DNA of 64,000 bases from Flavobacterium sp. J27 (GTDB lineage Bacteria > Bacteroidota > Bacteroidia > Flavobacteriales > Flavobacteriaceae): positions 1,297 to 65,296 of the forward strand of contig NZ_PJQW01000007.1 of assembly GCF_004303025.1 (NCBI RefSeq), given 5' to 3'. Below the pieces are notes generated by a model that saw only the letters and a program-made list of their open reading frames with translations, did not search any database and was not told the DNA's origin. Positions 29,512-38,359 of the stretch are shown in pieces (the stretch's first letter is position 1; each line of letters begins with the position of its first letter). The translations under genes were made by a program, and so were the position numbers.

Positions 29512-31170
29512 TTAATGGTTTTTCTTTCTACTTATCCTCTCTGCCATTTTCATAGCATTATAGGTATTTAAAACTTTACCTGATTTGCATAATTCAGAAA
29601 AAGACACCATTTCATTTTTTGTTCCAGGTTTAATGACTTTTTTATCGATACTAACTCCAGATTCTAATATTATTTTTTTTACTTCTTGTACAGTAAGATC
29701 TGGATAATATAACCAAATCAAAGCGGCTGTACCCGAGACCATAGGAGCAGCTAAAGAAGTTCCAGAATCATAAGCATATTGATTATCTGGAATAGCCACA
29801 TAAATATCTTCTCCAGGAGCAAAAATATCTACATTGTTTTTACCATAATTAGAAAAAGGAGTAACCAAAGTACTATCAATTCTTTTGGAAATGGAACCAA
29901 CAGTTATTAGGTTTTGAGTTAATTCTGTATTATTTATATAACTAAAATCGGTAGGATAAAATGGAGTTAAGTCTATATTTGATGATGCATTCCCAGAAGT
30001 ATGTACCACTAAAACATTTCTTTTTTCTGCATATTGTAAGGCTTGTGATACGATTTCTTGATTTAGCGAAAATTCTTTCGAAAAAGACATGTTGATTACT
30101 TTAGCGCCATTATCAACAGCATAATAAATAGCGTTTGCGATATCCTTATCATGTTCGTCACCAAAAGGAGAAATTACTAATGGCATGATATAAATATTGT
30201 CATGAAATCCTTTTACGCCTTTGTTATTATTTCGATTTCCGATAAGTATACTGGAAACTTTTGTGTTGTGTTTTTTTAACCTATCATGAGAGGAAAGATT
30301 ATTATTACCATAACCCTTTTCTAAATGATTGTTTTTTATTTTTTCTCTATCATTATAATCTAAGTTTAATAACTTGTTTACAATTGAATCTTTGTGTTGA
30401 CTAGAATTTTTCATTGATTCAATAGTGAAGTTATAACGTTTTATCATTCTCATATAATAAATTAGATCGGAGAATGCTTTTTTTGAAGCATCATAATTAT
30501 TAACTTTATCAACAAATCTTTCGTCATTAATTTTATATAATTGATATAAACTATCTAATTGTTCTGAAGTATAGTTTTCTTTTGGGAAATAATATTTTAA
30601 AGTATCTTTTGCTGGATAATAAGCAGAAATAAGAACACCTTCTTCTTTTAAATATCGTTCATAGTATTTTTTATCTTCTTTATATTTTTTTAATGCTCTC
30701 CTGTATTCAGTATATGATTGTTTGCTTTGTAATTGTATACTGTCTAAATCTTTAAAATCATTTTTATATTTTTTAATAATACGAACGAAATCAAAATTTG
30801 TAAATGCTTGTATACTATTATCACCAACACCTATAAAATTCCACCCATTAATGTCGTCTATATAACCATTATTGTCATCATCAATACCATTGTCAGGTAT
30901 TTCGCCATTATTTGTCCAAAAATGATTTTTTAAATCTTCATGATTGATGTCTATTTGTGAATCAATAGTGGCAACAATAATTTTATTTCTTATTTTTTTA
31001 TAATTTTTATTATACCATTTGTTTAGCGAAATTCCATAAACAGAATCTTTTTTGAAATCTTGCTGATGCCATATGATTAAAGTATCTATACTTTTTTCAA
31101 AATCATTTTGTTTTTTTTCTAGTGATTTACAACTTATAAATAATAAAATAAAAAATATAGATACTCTCAT
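29512..31170 (-). CDS. S8 (subtilisin-like) serine protease, lipoprotein, cassette A
   Basis: 552 residues. A lipoprotein-like signal ends in FISCKS. The catalytic Asp70 is in VATIDSQID, the His in KKHNTKVSSI and the Ser in DSGTSLAAPMVSGTAA. Between Asp and His is a long ~230-residue Lys/Tyr/Asp-rich insert not found in simple subtilisins. A calcium-loop-like DNGIDDDNNGYIDD follows the Asp motif. Next to a lanthipeptide-like precursor it could act as a LanP-type leader protease. A paralogue lies at 50038-51687 and a relic at 41176-41247. Confidence 0.9.
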   Translation of the reverse strand: MRVSIFFILLFISCKSLEKKQNDFEKSIDTLIIWHQQDFKKDSVYGISLNKWYNKNYKKIRNKIIVATIDSQIDINHEDLKNHFWTNNGEIPDNGIDDDNNGYIDDINGWNFIGVGDNSIQAFTNFDFVRIIKKYKNDFKDLDSIQLQSKQSYTEYRRALKKYKEDKKYYERYLKEEGVLISAYYPAKDTLKYYFPKENYTSEQLDSLYQLYKINDERFVDKVNNYDASKKAFSDLIYYMRMIKRYNFTIESMKNSSQHKDSIVNKLLNLDYNDREKIKNNHLEKGYGNNNLSSHDRLKKHNTKVSSILIGNRNNNKGVKGFHDNIYIMPLVISPFGDEHDKDIANAIYYAVDNGAKVINMSFSKEFSLNQEIVSQALQYAEKRNVLVVHTSGNASSNIDLTPFYPTDFSYINNTELTQNLITVGSISKRIDSTLVTPFSNYGKNNVDIFAPGEDIYVAIPDNQYAYDSGTSLAAPMVSGTAALIWLYYPDLTVQEVKKIILESGVSIDKKVIKPGTKNEMVSFSELCKSGKVLNTYNAMKMAERISRKKNH

Positions 31171-31173
31171 AAT

Positions 31174-31359
31174 TTAATTACTGTTACATCCACATAATAC
31201 TCCTGAATCACTATCAGTTTTTTTAAGATCATTTGGATTATCAGGTTTTATAGGTTTAGTGTCGGTATTAGTATCGTTACCAGTTCCTCCACAAACTTGT
31301 TTTCTGTTATTTAATTTAGCAATTTCAAATTTTTCTAAATTAATTTTTGATTTCTTTAT
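31174..31359 (-). CDS. Lanthipeptide-like precursor peptide A, without a normal start codon
   Basis: 61 codons, missed by ordinary ORF finding. The leader KINLEKFEIAKLNNRKQ resembles that of Bacteroidetes class I lanthipeptides and shares FxIAKLxN with precursor B (51705-51878). A Gly-Gly after VC closes the leader. The core is Thr/Ser/Asp-rich and ends in CGCNSN, giving two Cys for rings. In place of the expected ATG there is ATA (31357-31359), and no ATG, GTG or TTG is in frame. A 15-codon frame from 31403 ends on a TAA overlapping that ATA. It may be broken or may start at ATA. Confidence 0.6.
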   Translation of the reverse strand: MKKSKINLEKFEIAKLNNRKQVCGGTGNDTNTDTKPIKPDNPNDLKKTDSDSGVLCGCNSN

Positions 31360-31404
31360 ATATTGAAAAAAATATTTAAATTATTGTGTAATAATTTAAC
31401 CATT

Positions 31405-33633
31405 TTATTTTAGCAAAGGAATTTCAATATAGCTATCATTATACCACTTAACTTCTAATGGAATATCTGCATCTTTAATACTTTCATCAGAAACATCTCT
31501 ACCTGTTCCATAATTAATTTGCCAATACCTACTTTTGCTTACTCCAAACAATAAAACTAGTTTGCTACCTTTCTCAATTTTTTTGCTAACAAAGCTAGCG
31601 TTTTTAACAGGTATTTCTTCAATTTTGTTTGGTTTTAAAAGTTGACGTTTAGTATTGTCTTTTGCATAACTTGCTCTACCTATATAGTCAGAAAGATAGA
31701 ATACTTCACCATTAGGTTTAATTTGAATTAAATCAATAGCAATGTCCAAGTCTTTTTTGTTAATTGATAATTTTAAATTTCCTGTAAATGATCCATTTAT
31801 TATTATATCATTTTCTAGTATTTCTGATTCAAGGGCTATTCTACCTACCCCTATTGATGTACTGTCAATACTTGTAGAGTAATATTTCTTTTTCTCATCT
31901 CTAATTTTAAAATCAATTGTTTGTTTAAAAAAAGATTTTATTGATGACTTTTTAAAAACTGAACTTGAATCATTTTTTTTGTCAATATAAAACCTTAATG
32001 AATTGTTACTGGCTTCATCTAATGACTTAAAGTTTTTCCATTGATTTGTTCCTACAACTTGGATATTAACTTTGTTTTTAAGAAACTTAGGTTTAGGTTT
32101 GTTTTTCAAAATATAGTCAAACCAATCATAATTAAGTTTTATAAAATTTACTTTTGCAACTGAATCTAATTTTAAACCATATAGTTCATTATTTGGAAAG
32201 CTTTGTGCTGTTTTATGGTTGTAAGGTCCTATAACTAAATAATGTTCGGCATTCTTATTATATTTGTAATGTTGATTAAAATAAAACAGAGCCCCTCTTT
32301 GGTCTCCATCCCAATAACCAGTAGAACTTAATATGGGAATATTTATTTTTGCAAATTCTTTTTCATAAGGAATCATGTCATTCCAAAAATCATCTTGACT
32401 AGGATGTTTTAACCATCTTTGGAAAATGATATTTTTTTTACCATTTAATGAGTCTAAACTTTTAAATTTAATACCTAAATCATAATATTGTTTTTCTAGT
32501 TTAGACCATTTTGAAATATTATTAAAATCATCTTTATTAATAAATTTACTATTCATTACATATTCTAACCATCTTAGTGAATACGACATAAAAACATTAT
32601 TTGTCATTGGATAATCCATAGTTCCAATGCCTACCGCGACTTGTGGAACTATCGTTTTTAATGCAGGATGTAATTTTTTTGTGGCAGCCCATTGACTAAA
32701 ACCTAAATAACTACCACCGACCATTCCTACTTTTCCGTTACACCAATCTTGTTTGCTAATCCATTCTATTACATCATATATATCATTGTTTTCATGTTCA
32801 AAAGGGTCGTTTATATCAGTACTATTTCTTTTTCCTCTTGTATTAACAACTACTCCAATATAGTCCCTTATTGCTGCTCTCATACAAAAAAGAAGATCCT
32901 TATCGCCAGCATAAATATTATTTGTTAAAATAACTGGTAAGGACTTTTTTTGTCCGTTACGTTTCATAACAATAGCAGATAATGTTGCTCCATCAGAAGT
33001 TTTAATTTCGAAATTTTGAGTAGAAAATTTCTCTTTTAATTTATTTTCTAAAAAACCTAAAGCTCTATAGTTAACATTTAATAGGACATTAAAATCAATT
33101 ATTGATTCCATAAGACTATTTGCTGAAATACTATTTATAGAATCTTTGTTTTTTAAACTTTCTAAAATTTTATTTTTAGTGATTTTGTAATCATCAACAT
33201 TAATTTCTAACTCTTTATTTAACTCAATTAGTAAGGTTTCATCCATACTATTTATTTTTTCTTCAATAGATGAATTTAGCGCAATATTAAAATCATTTTT
33301 TTTATTTATTTCTTTAAGTTTAGCTATTGAGAAGACTTCAAATGAAAATAATAAATTTCCTTCCCAATTATTATTTGCTATTTCGTTCCTGTAAGATTGA
33401 ATTAAAAAAATTGCATTTGAGAAATTTTCTAGATAAATTTCTTGTTTTATTTTAGTTTTTAATGAATCTCCTTTTTTTATTTTCTTAAATCCTAGATATT
33501 CATTTTTTACAATTTGATTTAATTCTTTGTTTAATAGAATTGTATCATTTAAAATATCTTTGGATATAAAATAATTTTGTGAAATAGAAATACTATATTT
33601 TAATAAAAGTAATAAAAAAATCTTTATTTTCAT
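31405..33633 (-). CDS. CocE/NonD-type (S15, X-Pro dipeptidyl-peptidase-like) hydrolase
   Basis: 742 residues, longer than usual because of an N-terminal ~200-residue helical region after the signal peptide (ISISQN). The alpha/beta-hydrolase core has the nucleophile Ser in GMVGGSYLGFS, an Asp in GYWDGDQRG and a His in GPYNHKTAQ. A jelly-roll C-terminal domain follows, ending with a GRDVSDES-type segment. Lying between the precursor and the regulator, it may process peptides or their fragments. Confidence 0.85.
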   Translation of the reverse strand: MKIKIFLLLLLKYSISISQNYFISKDILNDTILLNKELNQIVKNEYLGFKKIKKGDSLKTKIKQEIYLENFSNAIFLIQSYRNEIANNNWEGNLLFSFEVFSIAKLKEINKKNDFNIALNSSIEEKINSMDETLLIELNKELEINVDDYKITKNKILESLKNKDSINSISANSLMESIIDFNVLLNVNYRALGFLENKLKEKFSTQNFEIKTSDGATLSAIVMKRNGQKKSLPVILTNNIYAGDKDLLFCMRAAIRDYIGVVVNTRGKRNSTDINDPFEHENNDIYDVIEWISKQDWCNGKVGMVGGSYLGFSQWAATKKLHPALKTIVPQVAVGIGTMDYPMTNNVFMSYSLRWLEYVMNSKFINKDDFNNISKWSKLEKQYYDLGIKFKSLDSLNGKKNIIFQRWLKHPSQDDFWNDMIPYEKEFAKINIPILSSTGYWDGDQRGALFYFNQHYKYNKNAEHYLVIGPYNHKTAQSFPNNELYGLKLDSVAKVNFIKLNYDWFDYILKNKPKPKFLKNKVNIQVVGTNQWKNFKSLDEASNNSLRFYIDKKNDSSSVFKKSSIKSFFKQTIDFKIRDEKKKYYSTSIDSTSIGVGRIALESEILENDIIINGSFTGNLKLSINKKDLDIAIDLIQIKPNGEVFYLSDYIGRASYAKDNTKRQLLKPNKIEEIPVKNASFVSKKIEKGSKLVLLFGVSKSRYWQINYGTGRDVSDESIKDADIPLEVKWYNDSYIEIPLLK

Positions 33634-33786
33634 AAGAACAAAACTATATCTCTATTTTTAAATTAAAAACATGAGTCAAAATCGTTTTGTCAAATGGAAT
33701 TCAAATTTATAAAGTAATCATTTTTTACTAATCGTAAATCAATTTAGTTTTATAAAAACGAAGTTTTTAAAATCTATAAAATTAAT

Positions 33787-35481
33787 TTATTCCATATTCT
33801 TAATAAACACAGAAGGTTTAACCTGTATTCTTTCATAAAAAGCTTTACTAAATGCTTTAGCATTATTATAACCTACTTCCTCTGCAATAGATTCAATACT
33901 ATATTTTCTAATTTTTTTGTCTTCTTTTAACAATTGAATCACATAATCGATTCTTAAATTATTTATATAACTTGAAAATGAATAACCTTTATCTTCATTA
34001 ATTATTTTAGACAAGTAAGTCTTGTTAGTATTGAAATCTTTTGCTAAATTTTCTAGTGAACAATTTTTATTTATGTAATCTTTATTTTTTTCAAATAAAT
34101 CTAGGTTTTTTAGTATGTTTTCTTTTGCTAAATCTGACATTTTCCCTTGTGATTCATTGTTCTTTTCATAATTATTAATAAAATCTCCAGTAGAATTTTT
34201 ATTTTTATATTCAAAAATTTTATGTTGGTTTAACAAAAATTTTTCTAAATCATTTTTTATTAATTCAATTTTTTGTTTGTTGTTCTTTTTATTTCTGTAA
34301 AATAAATATATCAATAGACTTATAATTATTATAGAGATTAGATTGGTTATTTTGGATAAAGAATCATACTTTCTTAATTTTTTAATTAGATTTTCTTTTT
34401 CAAAAATTAAGTTTGGGATATCGAATTCTTTATTTGTTTTTTTAAATGTATATTCATTATTTTTTAGTAATAAGCTGTCTACTTTAATTAGGCGTTCTGT
34501 GTAAATAAGTTGTTTTTTTATTTCCTTTTTCTCTTTATAATAGTCAATTAAAAATTTATATGTATCTATGTTCCAGTAATATACATCGTTGTGTTTGGTG
34601 AATATTGAATCCACTTTTTTAAAATATTTTAGAGCCAAATCCTTGTCGTTTAATTCTTGATAACTTTTTCCTATATAATAGCTTACAAATGCAAAGTCTG
34701 AATAATCTTCTTTTACAAAATTAGCATCTTGTAAAATTGGTAAAAGTAATTCTAAAGTCTCTTTGTATTCTTTTCTGTAATATAAATTAACTCCTTTAGT
34801 GGTTATAAATCTATCATACATTAATTTTGAGCCTTCTCTTTTTGATAAGATAATACCTTCATCAATTATATATCTAGCGGTTTCTAGATCTAAAAGTGAA
34901 TTATATATTTCTGCCATATTATACTGAAGGAATAGATAATTTTCAACTGATTTCGTTTTGAAGTAATTTTCAGTTTCTTTTAAAATATTTATAGCTTCTT
35001 TGTCTTGACCTAGAGTGCTTCTGATAATTCCAATTTGCCTTTTAATTGCATAATAATATTTTTCTTCACATCCTTTACAATTTTTATAAGCTTTTAAATA
35101 GGAATCGAGAGCTTTTTTATTTTTTCTGTTACTTGCATAAAGATTTCCCAATTTAAAATAATATAAGAATAATAAATTTGGCGCTTTATTTGTGATTATA
35201 GAATACATTGAATCGGCATTTTTTATTGCTTCATTAAAAGGGTATTCTTCTACTTTAAAACCATACCCTTTTATTAAATATTCGACATTGTTTTCCCTCT
35301 TTGCTTTTTTTATATAATAATCAACATAAAATTTAAAAGAGTTTTTATTTTCAATATTATCTACTAATTTTAATCTTATATCTTCAAAACTTAACTTTTT
35401 TAGAGTATCATTTTGAATACTATTGTTTGTTGGATAACTAAATTTTAGAAAAAATAGCATTATTAATATGTAAGTTTTCAT
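33787..35481 (-). CDS. Membrane-anchored TPR-AraC regulator, cassette A
   Basis: 564 residues. A signal-like N-terminus is followed by TPR helices (residues ~85-330), a membrane span near residue 380 (ISIIIISLLIYLFY) and a C-terminal AraC-type HTH (LEKNKDYINKNCSLENLA ... YNNAKAFSKAFYER). This build suggests one protein that senses with TPRs outside and binds DNA inside. A paralogue lies at 52005-53711. It is the first gene of the cassette A minus-strand unit and faces the small-peptide genes at 36090. Confidence 0.85.
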   Translation of the reverse strand: MKTYILIMLFFLKFSYPTNNSIQNDTLKKLSFEDIRLKLVDNIENKNSFKFYVDYYIKKAKRENNVEYLIKGYGFKVEEYPFNEAIKNADSMYSIITNKAPNLLFLYYFKLGNLYASNRKNKKALDSYLKAYKNCKGCEEKYYYAIKRQIGIIRSTLGQDKEAINILKETENYFKTKSVENYLFLQYNMAEIYNSLLDLETARYIIDEGIILSKREGSKLMYDRFITTKGVNLYYRKEYKETLELLLPILQDANFVKEDYSDFAFVSYYIGKSYQELNDKDLALKYFKKVDSIFTKHNDVYYWNIDTYKFLIDYYKEKKEIKKQLIYTERLIKVDSLLLKNNEYTFKKTNKEFDIPNLIFEKENLIKKLRKYDSLSKITNLISIIIISLLIYLFYRNKKNNKQKIELIKNDLEKFLLNQHKIFEYKNKNSTGDFINNYEKNNESQGKMSDLAKENILKNLDLFEKNKDYINKNCSLENLAKDFNTNKTYLSKIINEDKGYSFSSYINNLRIDYVIQLLKEDKKIRKYSIESIAEEVGYNNAKAFSKAFYERIQVKPSVFIKNME

Positions 35482-36057
35482 AAATGGTTGCTTAATTGTT
35501 ATAAATACGAAACTAAATCAAATTTTTATCATATCACACAAAACAATTAAAATGAATTTGAAATTAGCAATTAGTTACATCCATTTGATAAAAAAGGACT
35601 ATGATTTATAAAAAGGAAGTACGTTCATTTGTACAGATAAAAAAAGCCAACTAGTTTTGGTATCAGAATTAGAAAATAAAATTTCTGCAAAAAACGAGAT
35701 TATGTTAGATTATGATTTTATGCTGCAAGTGGTGTTATTAGTGTCTATTGTAATTATCCTTTATTATTTGGTTCGCTTACTCAAAAAAATATTAAAGCTA
35801 TTAGACAAGTTCGAATAAAATATAAAGAAGATGTTACTGCTAAACCTTTTCTTTACAATATAGTTGGCCACTATTTGGGATTGATTCAGCTGTTTGTAAC
35901 CCATAAAAAAAGACGAGCAAAACAGGAATTGGTAGACTTTCTAAAACAAAACTATCAAACAAGAATAAAGAAAGAGTTGGCTTTGTTTTTGTTTACTCGA
36001 TCAACCAACTAAAAAAAACAGTCACACCTTATACAATGTTTTGAAGAACAAAGGCAT
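35482..36057. other. Intergenic region with an unassigned degraded frame
   Basis: This 576-bp region has no sound gene. On the plus strand a 98-codon open frame runs 35716-36012 with no ATG, and a 38-codon ORF with a membrane-like segment (35702-35818) overlaps it in another frame. The long frame has coding character, with KPFLYNIVGHYLGLIQLF and then a Lys/Arg-rich tail. I cannot name a family. It looks like the end of a gene that lost its start or was frame-shifted. Confidence 0.4.
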
Positions 36058-36089
36058 GACTGTAATTAATTTAATTAAATAACAAATTT
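36058..36089 (+). promoter_or_regulatory. Conserved 5' leader of cassette A peptide gene
   Basis: The block ACTGTAATTAATTTAA, one variable base, then TAAATAACAAATT, leads into ATGAAAAATTT. The same block precedes the peptide gene at 54128 (54097-54127). Weaker likeness extends about 60 bp further upstream in both. This suggests a shared promoter or 5' untranslated region. Confidence 0.6.
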
Positions 36090-36446
36090 ATGAAAAATTT
36101 ATTTTTTGGCTTAATGGCAACGGTTTTATTTTCGGTAACTGGTTTTGCAAACAATGGAGGCGACGATAATTTTAACGGGAAAGTTAAAATTGCTACAGTA
36201 GAAAATGTAAATGCGCAAAAGGTAAACAGTGAAATGATAATCAATTTCAAAACCGATAAAGATTTTGAGAATTTTACAGGTGAAGGTTTAGAAATTGTGA
36301 CGCTTTGTGATGTAACTGTTACGGTAAGTGTTGGTGTAGGATCAACATATGCTAGCGCAACAGTTACCGCTAAAGATATTGATTGTGCTACTTTAACAGA
36401 CGCAATTAAAAGATTAAAAGCACAAGCTTTAGCTGCAATACAATAA
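36090..36446 (+). CDS. Small secreted protein with a Cys pair (C-x25-C)
   Basis: 118 residues. The signal peptide ends near VTGFANN. The mature protein has two Cys, exactly 25 residues apart, with a Val/Thr/Ser strand region between, and a helical tail (DAIKRLKAQALAA). The second small protein at 37292 has the same C-x25-C spacing, so they are likely paralogues. No family is recognised. It is followed by a hairpin and then a GLPGLI gene. Confidence 0.65.
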   Translation: MKNLFFGLMATVLFSVTGFANNGGDDNFNGKVKIATVENVNAQKVNSEMIINFKTDKDFENFTGEGLEIVTLCDVTVTVSVGVGSTYASATVTAKDIDCATLTDAIKRLKAQALAAIQ

Positions 36447-36459
36447 ATTAAAATTATGT

Positions 36460-36483
36460 ACTGCCTAATTAAAATTAGGCAGT
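36460..36483 (+). terminator. Hairpin after first small protein gene, no T-run
   Basis: Perfect 11-bp arms ACTGCCTAATT / AATTAGGCAGT. No run of T follows, so it may be an mRNA stabiliser or partial stop before the GLPGLI gene and not a full terminator. Confidence 0.5.
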
Positions 36484-36501
36484 GCTACTAAATCTAATTT
36501 T

Positions 36502-37254
36502 ATGAAAAAAAGTATTTTCATCTTATGTTGTCTTTTTACTTTTTTAAACACAATTAAAGCACAAAACAACATTTCTCAGTTATATGTAGAATATGAGATG
36601 TATCTCAATTTTAAAGGAGCTGTTGAATATCAAGCACAATTAGTACTTAATTCTAATTATTCCTTATTTAGATATAAGCCATCTGATAAAGTGTCTAATT
36701 ATAAAGAAGATATAATTGATACAGAGTCTAAAATTGATATAAAAATTATAGACAGTTCCTTTTTTTATGTTTTTATAGACAAGATAAAAAATGTAATAGC
36801 AGAGGACAAAAAATCCATTTATTCTAAGAAAAACTATGTGGTGGAAGAAGTAATCCCTGTAATTGATTGGGTTTTAAAAGATGATATAAAAATGATTAAC
36901 AATTTATCTTGTAAAAAGGCAGTATGTTTTTTTAAAGGAAGAAATTATACCGTGTGGTATTGTCCTGAGATACCTATTAATAGTGGACCATGGAAATTAA
37001 ATGGACTTCCAGGTTTAATAGTAGAAGCCATAGATGATGATCACGAAGTTGCTTTTTACTTAAAAAAAATAGTTTCTCCTTTTAATCATGAAATAGAATT
37101 AGATCTTACTAAGATTAAAAAGAAATACTCCATGAAGGAGTTTTTAGAGATTCAAAATAAAGAAAAAGAAGAGTTTGAATCAAAATTTGCATCAAAGTTT
37201 GATAGAGGTCTACATGTTAAAGTAGATTTTAAATATGATGATATAGAGAAATAA
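36502..37254 (+). CDS. GLPGLI family secreted protein (first)
   Basis: 250 residues with a signal peptide (to about NTIKAQN). The family motif is seen in GPWKLNGLPGLIVEA near residue 172. GLPGLI proteins are common in Bacteroidetes, have no settled function and often lie beside TonB-type barrels, as here. A second copy is 37625-38359, and both have the RNYT(V/A)WY(C/S) phrase before the motif. Confidence 0.9.
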   Translation: MKKSIFILCCLFTFLNTIKAQNNISQLYVEYEMYLNFKGAVEYQAQLVLNSNYSLFRYKPSDKVSNYKEDIIDTESKIDIKIIDSSFFYVFIDKIKNVIAEDKKSIYSKKNYVVEEVIPVIDWVLKDDIKMINNLSCKKAVCFFKGRNYTVWYCPEIPINSGPWKLNGLPGLIVEAIDDDHEVAFYLKKIVSPFNHEIELDLTKIKKKYSMKEFLEIQNKEKEEFESKFASKFDRGLHVKVDFKYDDIEK

Positions 37255-37291
37255 CGATTTTCTATTAGTAATTAACAATAAAAATATAAAA

Positions 37292-37552
37292 ATGAAAAAT
37301 TATAAAATACTACTTTCTGTACTGTTGTTTTCTGTAATCTCAGGAGTTTCAGCAAATACAAAAGAAAAAAACAGTAAAAACGAAACTGTTAAAGAAAAAA
37401 ACCAAGAAGATGATATTTGTTCTATAACCTATTCTGTAAAACAAAATATCGATGGTGCTACGATGATCATAGATTATACTTTCACAGCAACTACATGTGA
37501 AGAAGTTGAAGCAGCAGCAATAGAAGCAGGAATAATTAAAAAGAAAAAGTAG
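37292..37552 (+). CDS. Small secreted protein with a Cys pair (C-x25-C), second
   Basis: 86 residues. The signal peptide ends near SGVSAN. The Lys/Glu/Asn-rich segment that follows is likely unstructured. Two Cys are separated by exactly 25 residues, the same spacing as in the 36090 protein, with a Thr/Ile/Ser strand region between them, then an acidic helix and a Lys-rich end. It may be a paralogue of that protein. No family is recognised. Confidence 0.6.
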   Translation: MKNYKILLSVLLFSVISGVSANTKEKNSKNETVKEKNQEDDICSITYSVKQNIDGATMIIDYTFTATTCEEVEAAAIEAGIIKKKK

Positions 37553-37585
37553 CAATAAAACAAAACTCTTGGTATTTTATTGCTA
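37550..37585 (+). terminator. Hairpin after second small protein gene
   Basis: TAGCAATAAAA / TTTTATTGCTA, 11-bp arms with a 14-nt loop, overlapping the stop codon. Only TTT follows, so it is likely partial. Confidence 0.5.
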
Positions 37586-37624
37586 TTTAAAACGTATAAA
37601 AAAACAAAAGAATTTATAGTTCCT

Positions 37625-38359
37625 ATGCAAAAGCTTTATTTTTTATTATTTGTGCAACTTCTTTTTTCTCAAAGTGATGTTTCAGATGGGAAAATAGAAT
37701 ATAAAATGATTCTTGGATTAACTAATATTACTTCTTACAATGCAACTGTTTTGTTTAATTCTAAATTATCCTTATTTGAACATAAATTATCAGAAGAAGA
37801 AAAGTTATATTCTGAAAAACAATTAGAAAATGGAATAGTTGAAATAATAAAAAGAGATAGCGTTTCACATTTTCTTCTCATTGATAAAAACAAGAAAAAG
37901 GTTTTAGAGTTGATGAAGATTTTCAATGAGAATATGCCTGTAATAGTAGAAGAGGATATTCCTGAAATGAATTGGGACTTACAAGAAGGTACTAAACAAA
38001 TAGGGAAGTACTATTGTAACCAAGCCACAACTACTTTTAGAGGAAGAAATTATACTGCTTGGTATTCATTAGAATTACCGTATAACATTGGACCTTGGAA
38101 GTTTAATAATCTTCCCGGAGTGATATTGGAAGTTAAAGATGATACGAATGAAGTAATGTATACTGTTACTTCTATTACGATACCTTATAATGTTAAGATT
38201 AAGGATATTTCAAAAAATGTCAAAACAATATCAAGAAAAGAATATTTGATTGAATTAGATGACTATTTGAAAAATTTTGAAAGTAGATCGTTGTCAAAAG
38301 CAAATAGAAATGTTAGTGCTAAAATAAGTATTAAAATAAATACCATTGAAAAAGAGTAA
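37625..38359 (+). CDS. GLPGLI family secreted protein (second)
   Basis: 244 residues from the ATG at 37625; the longer frame from 37580 lacks a credible signal, whereas MQKLYFLLFVQLLFSQS is a clean one. The family phrase appears as GPWKFNNLPGVILEV. It is a paralogue of 36502-37254. Its end overlaps the start of the barrel gene by 14 bp, so the two are co-translated. Confidence 0.88.
   Translation: MQKLYFLLFVQLLFSQSDVSDGKIEYKMILGLTNITSYNATVLFNSKLSLFEHKLSEEEKLYSEKQLENGIVEIIKRDSVSHFLLIDKNKKKVLELMKIFNENMPVIVEEDIPEMNWDLQEGTKQIGKYYCNQATTTFRGRNYTAWYSLELPYNIGPWKFNNLPGVILEVKDDTNEVMYTVTSITIPYNVKIKDISKNVKTISRKEYLIELDDYLKNFESRSLSKANRNVSAKISIKINTIEKE

Noticed and set aside
35716..36012. Resemblance of the phrase SGVISV to dihydrodipicolinate synthase
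   Set aside because: Only a few residues match; the rest of the frame does not follow that family.
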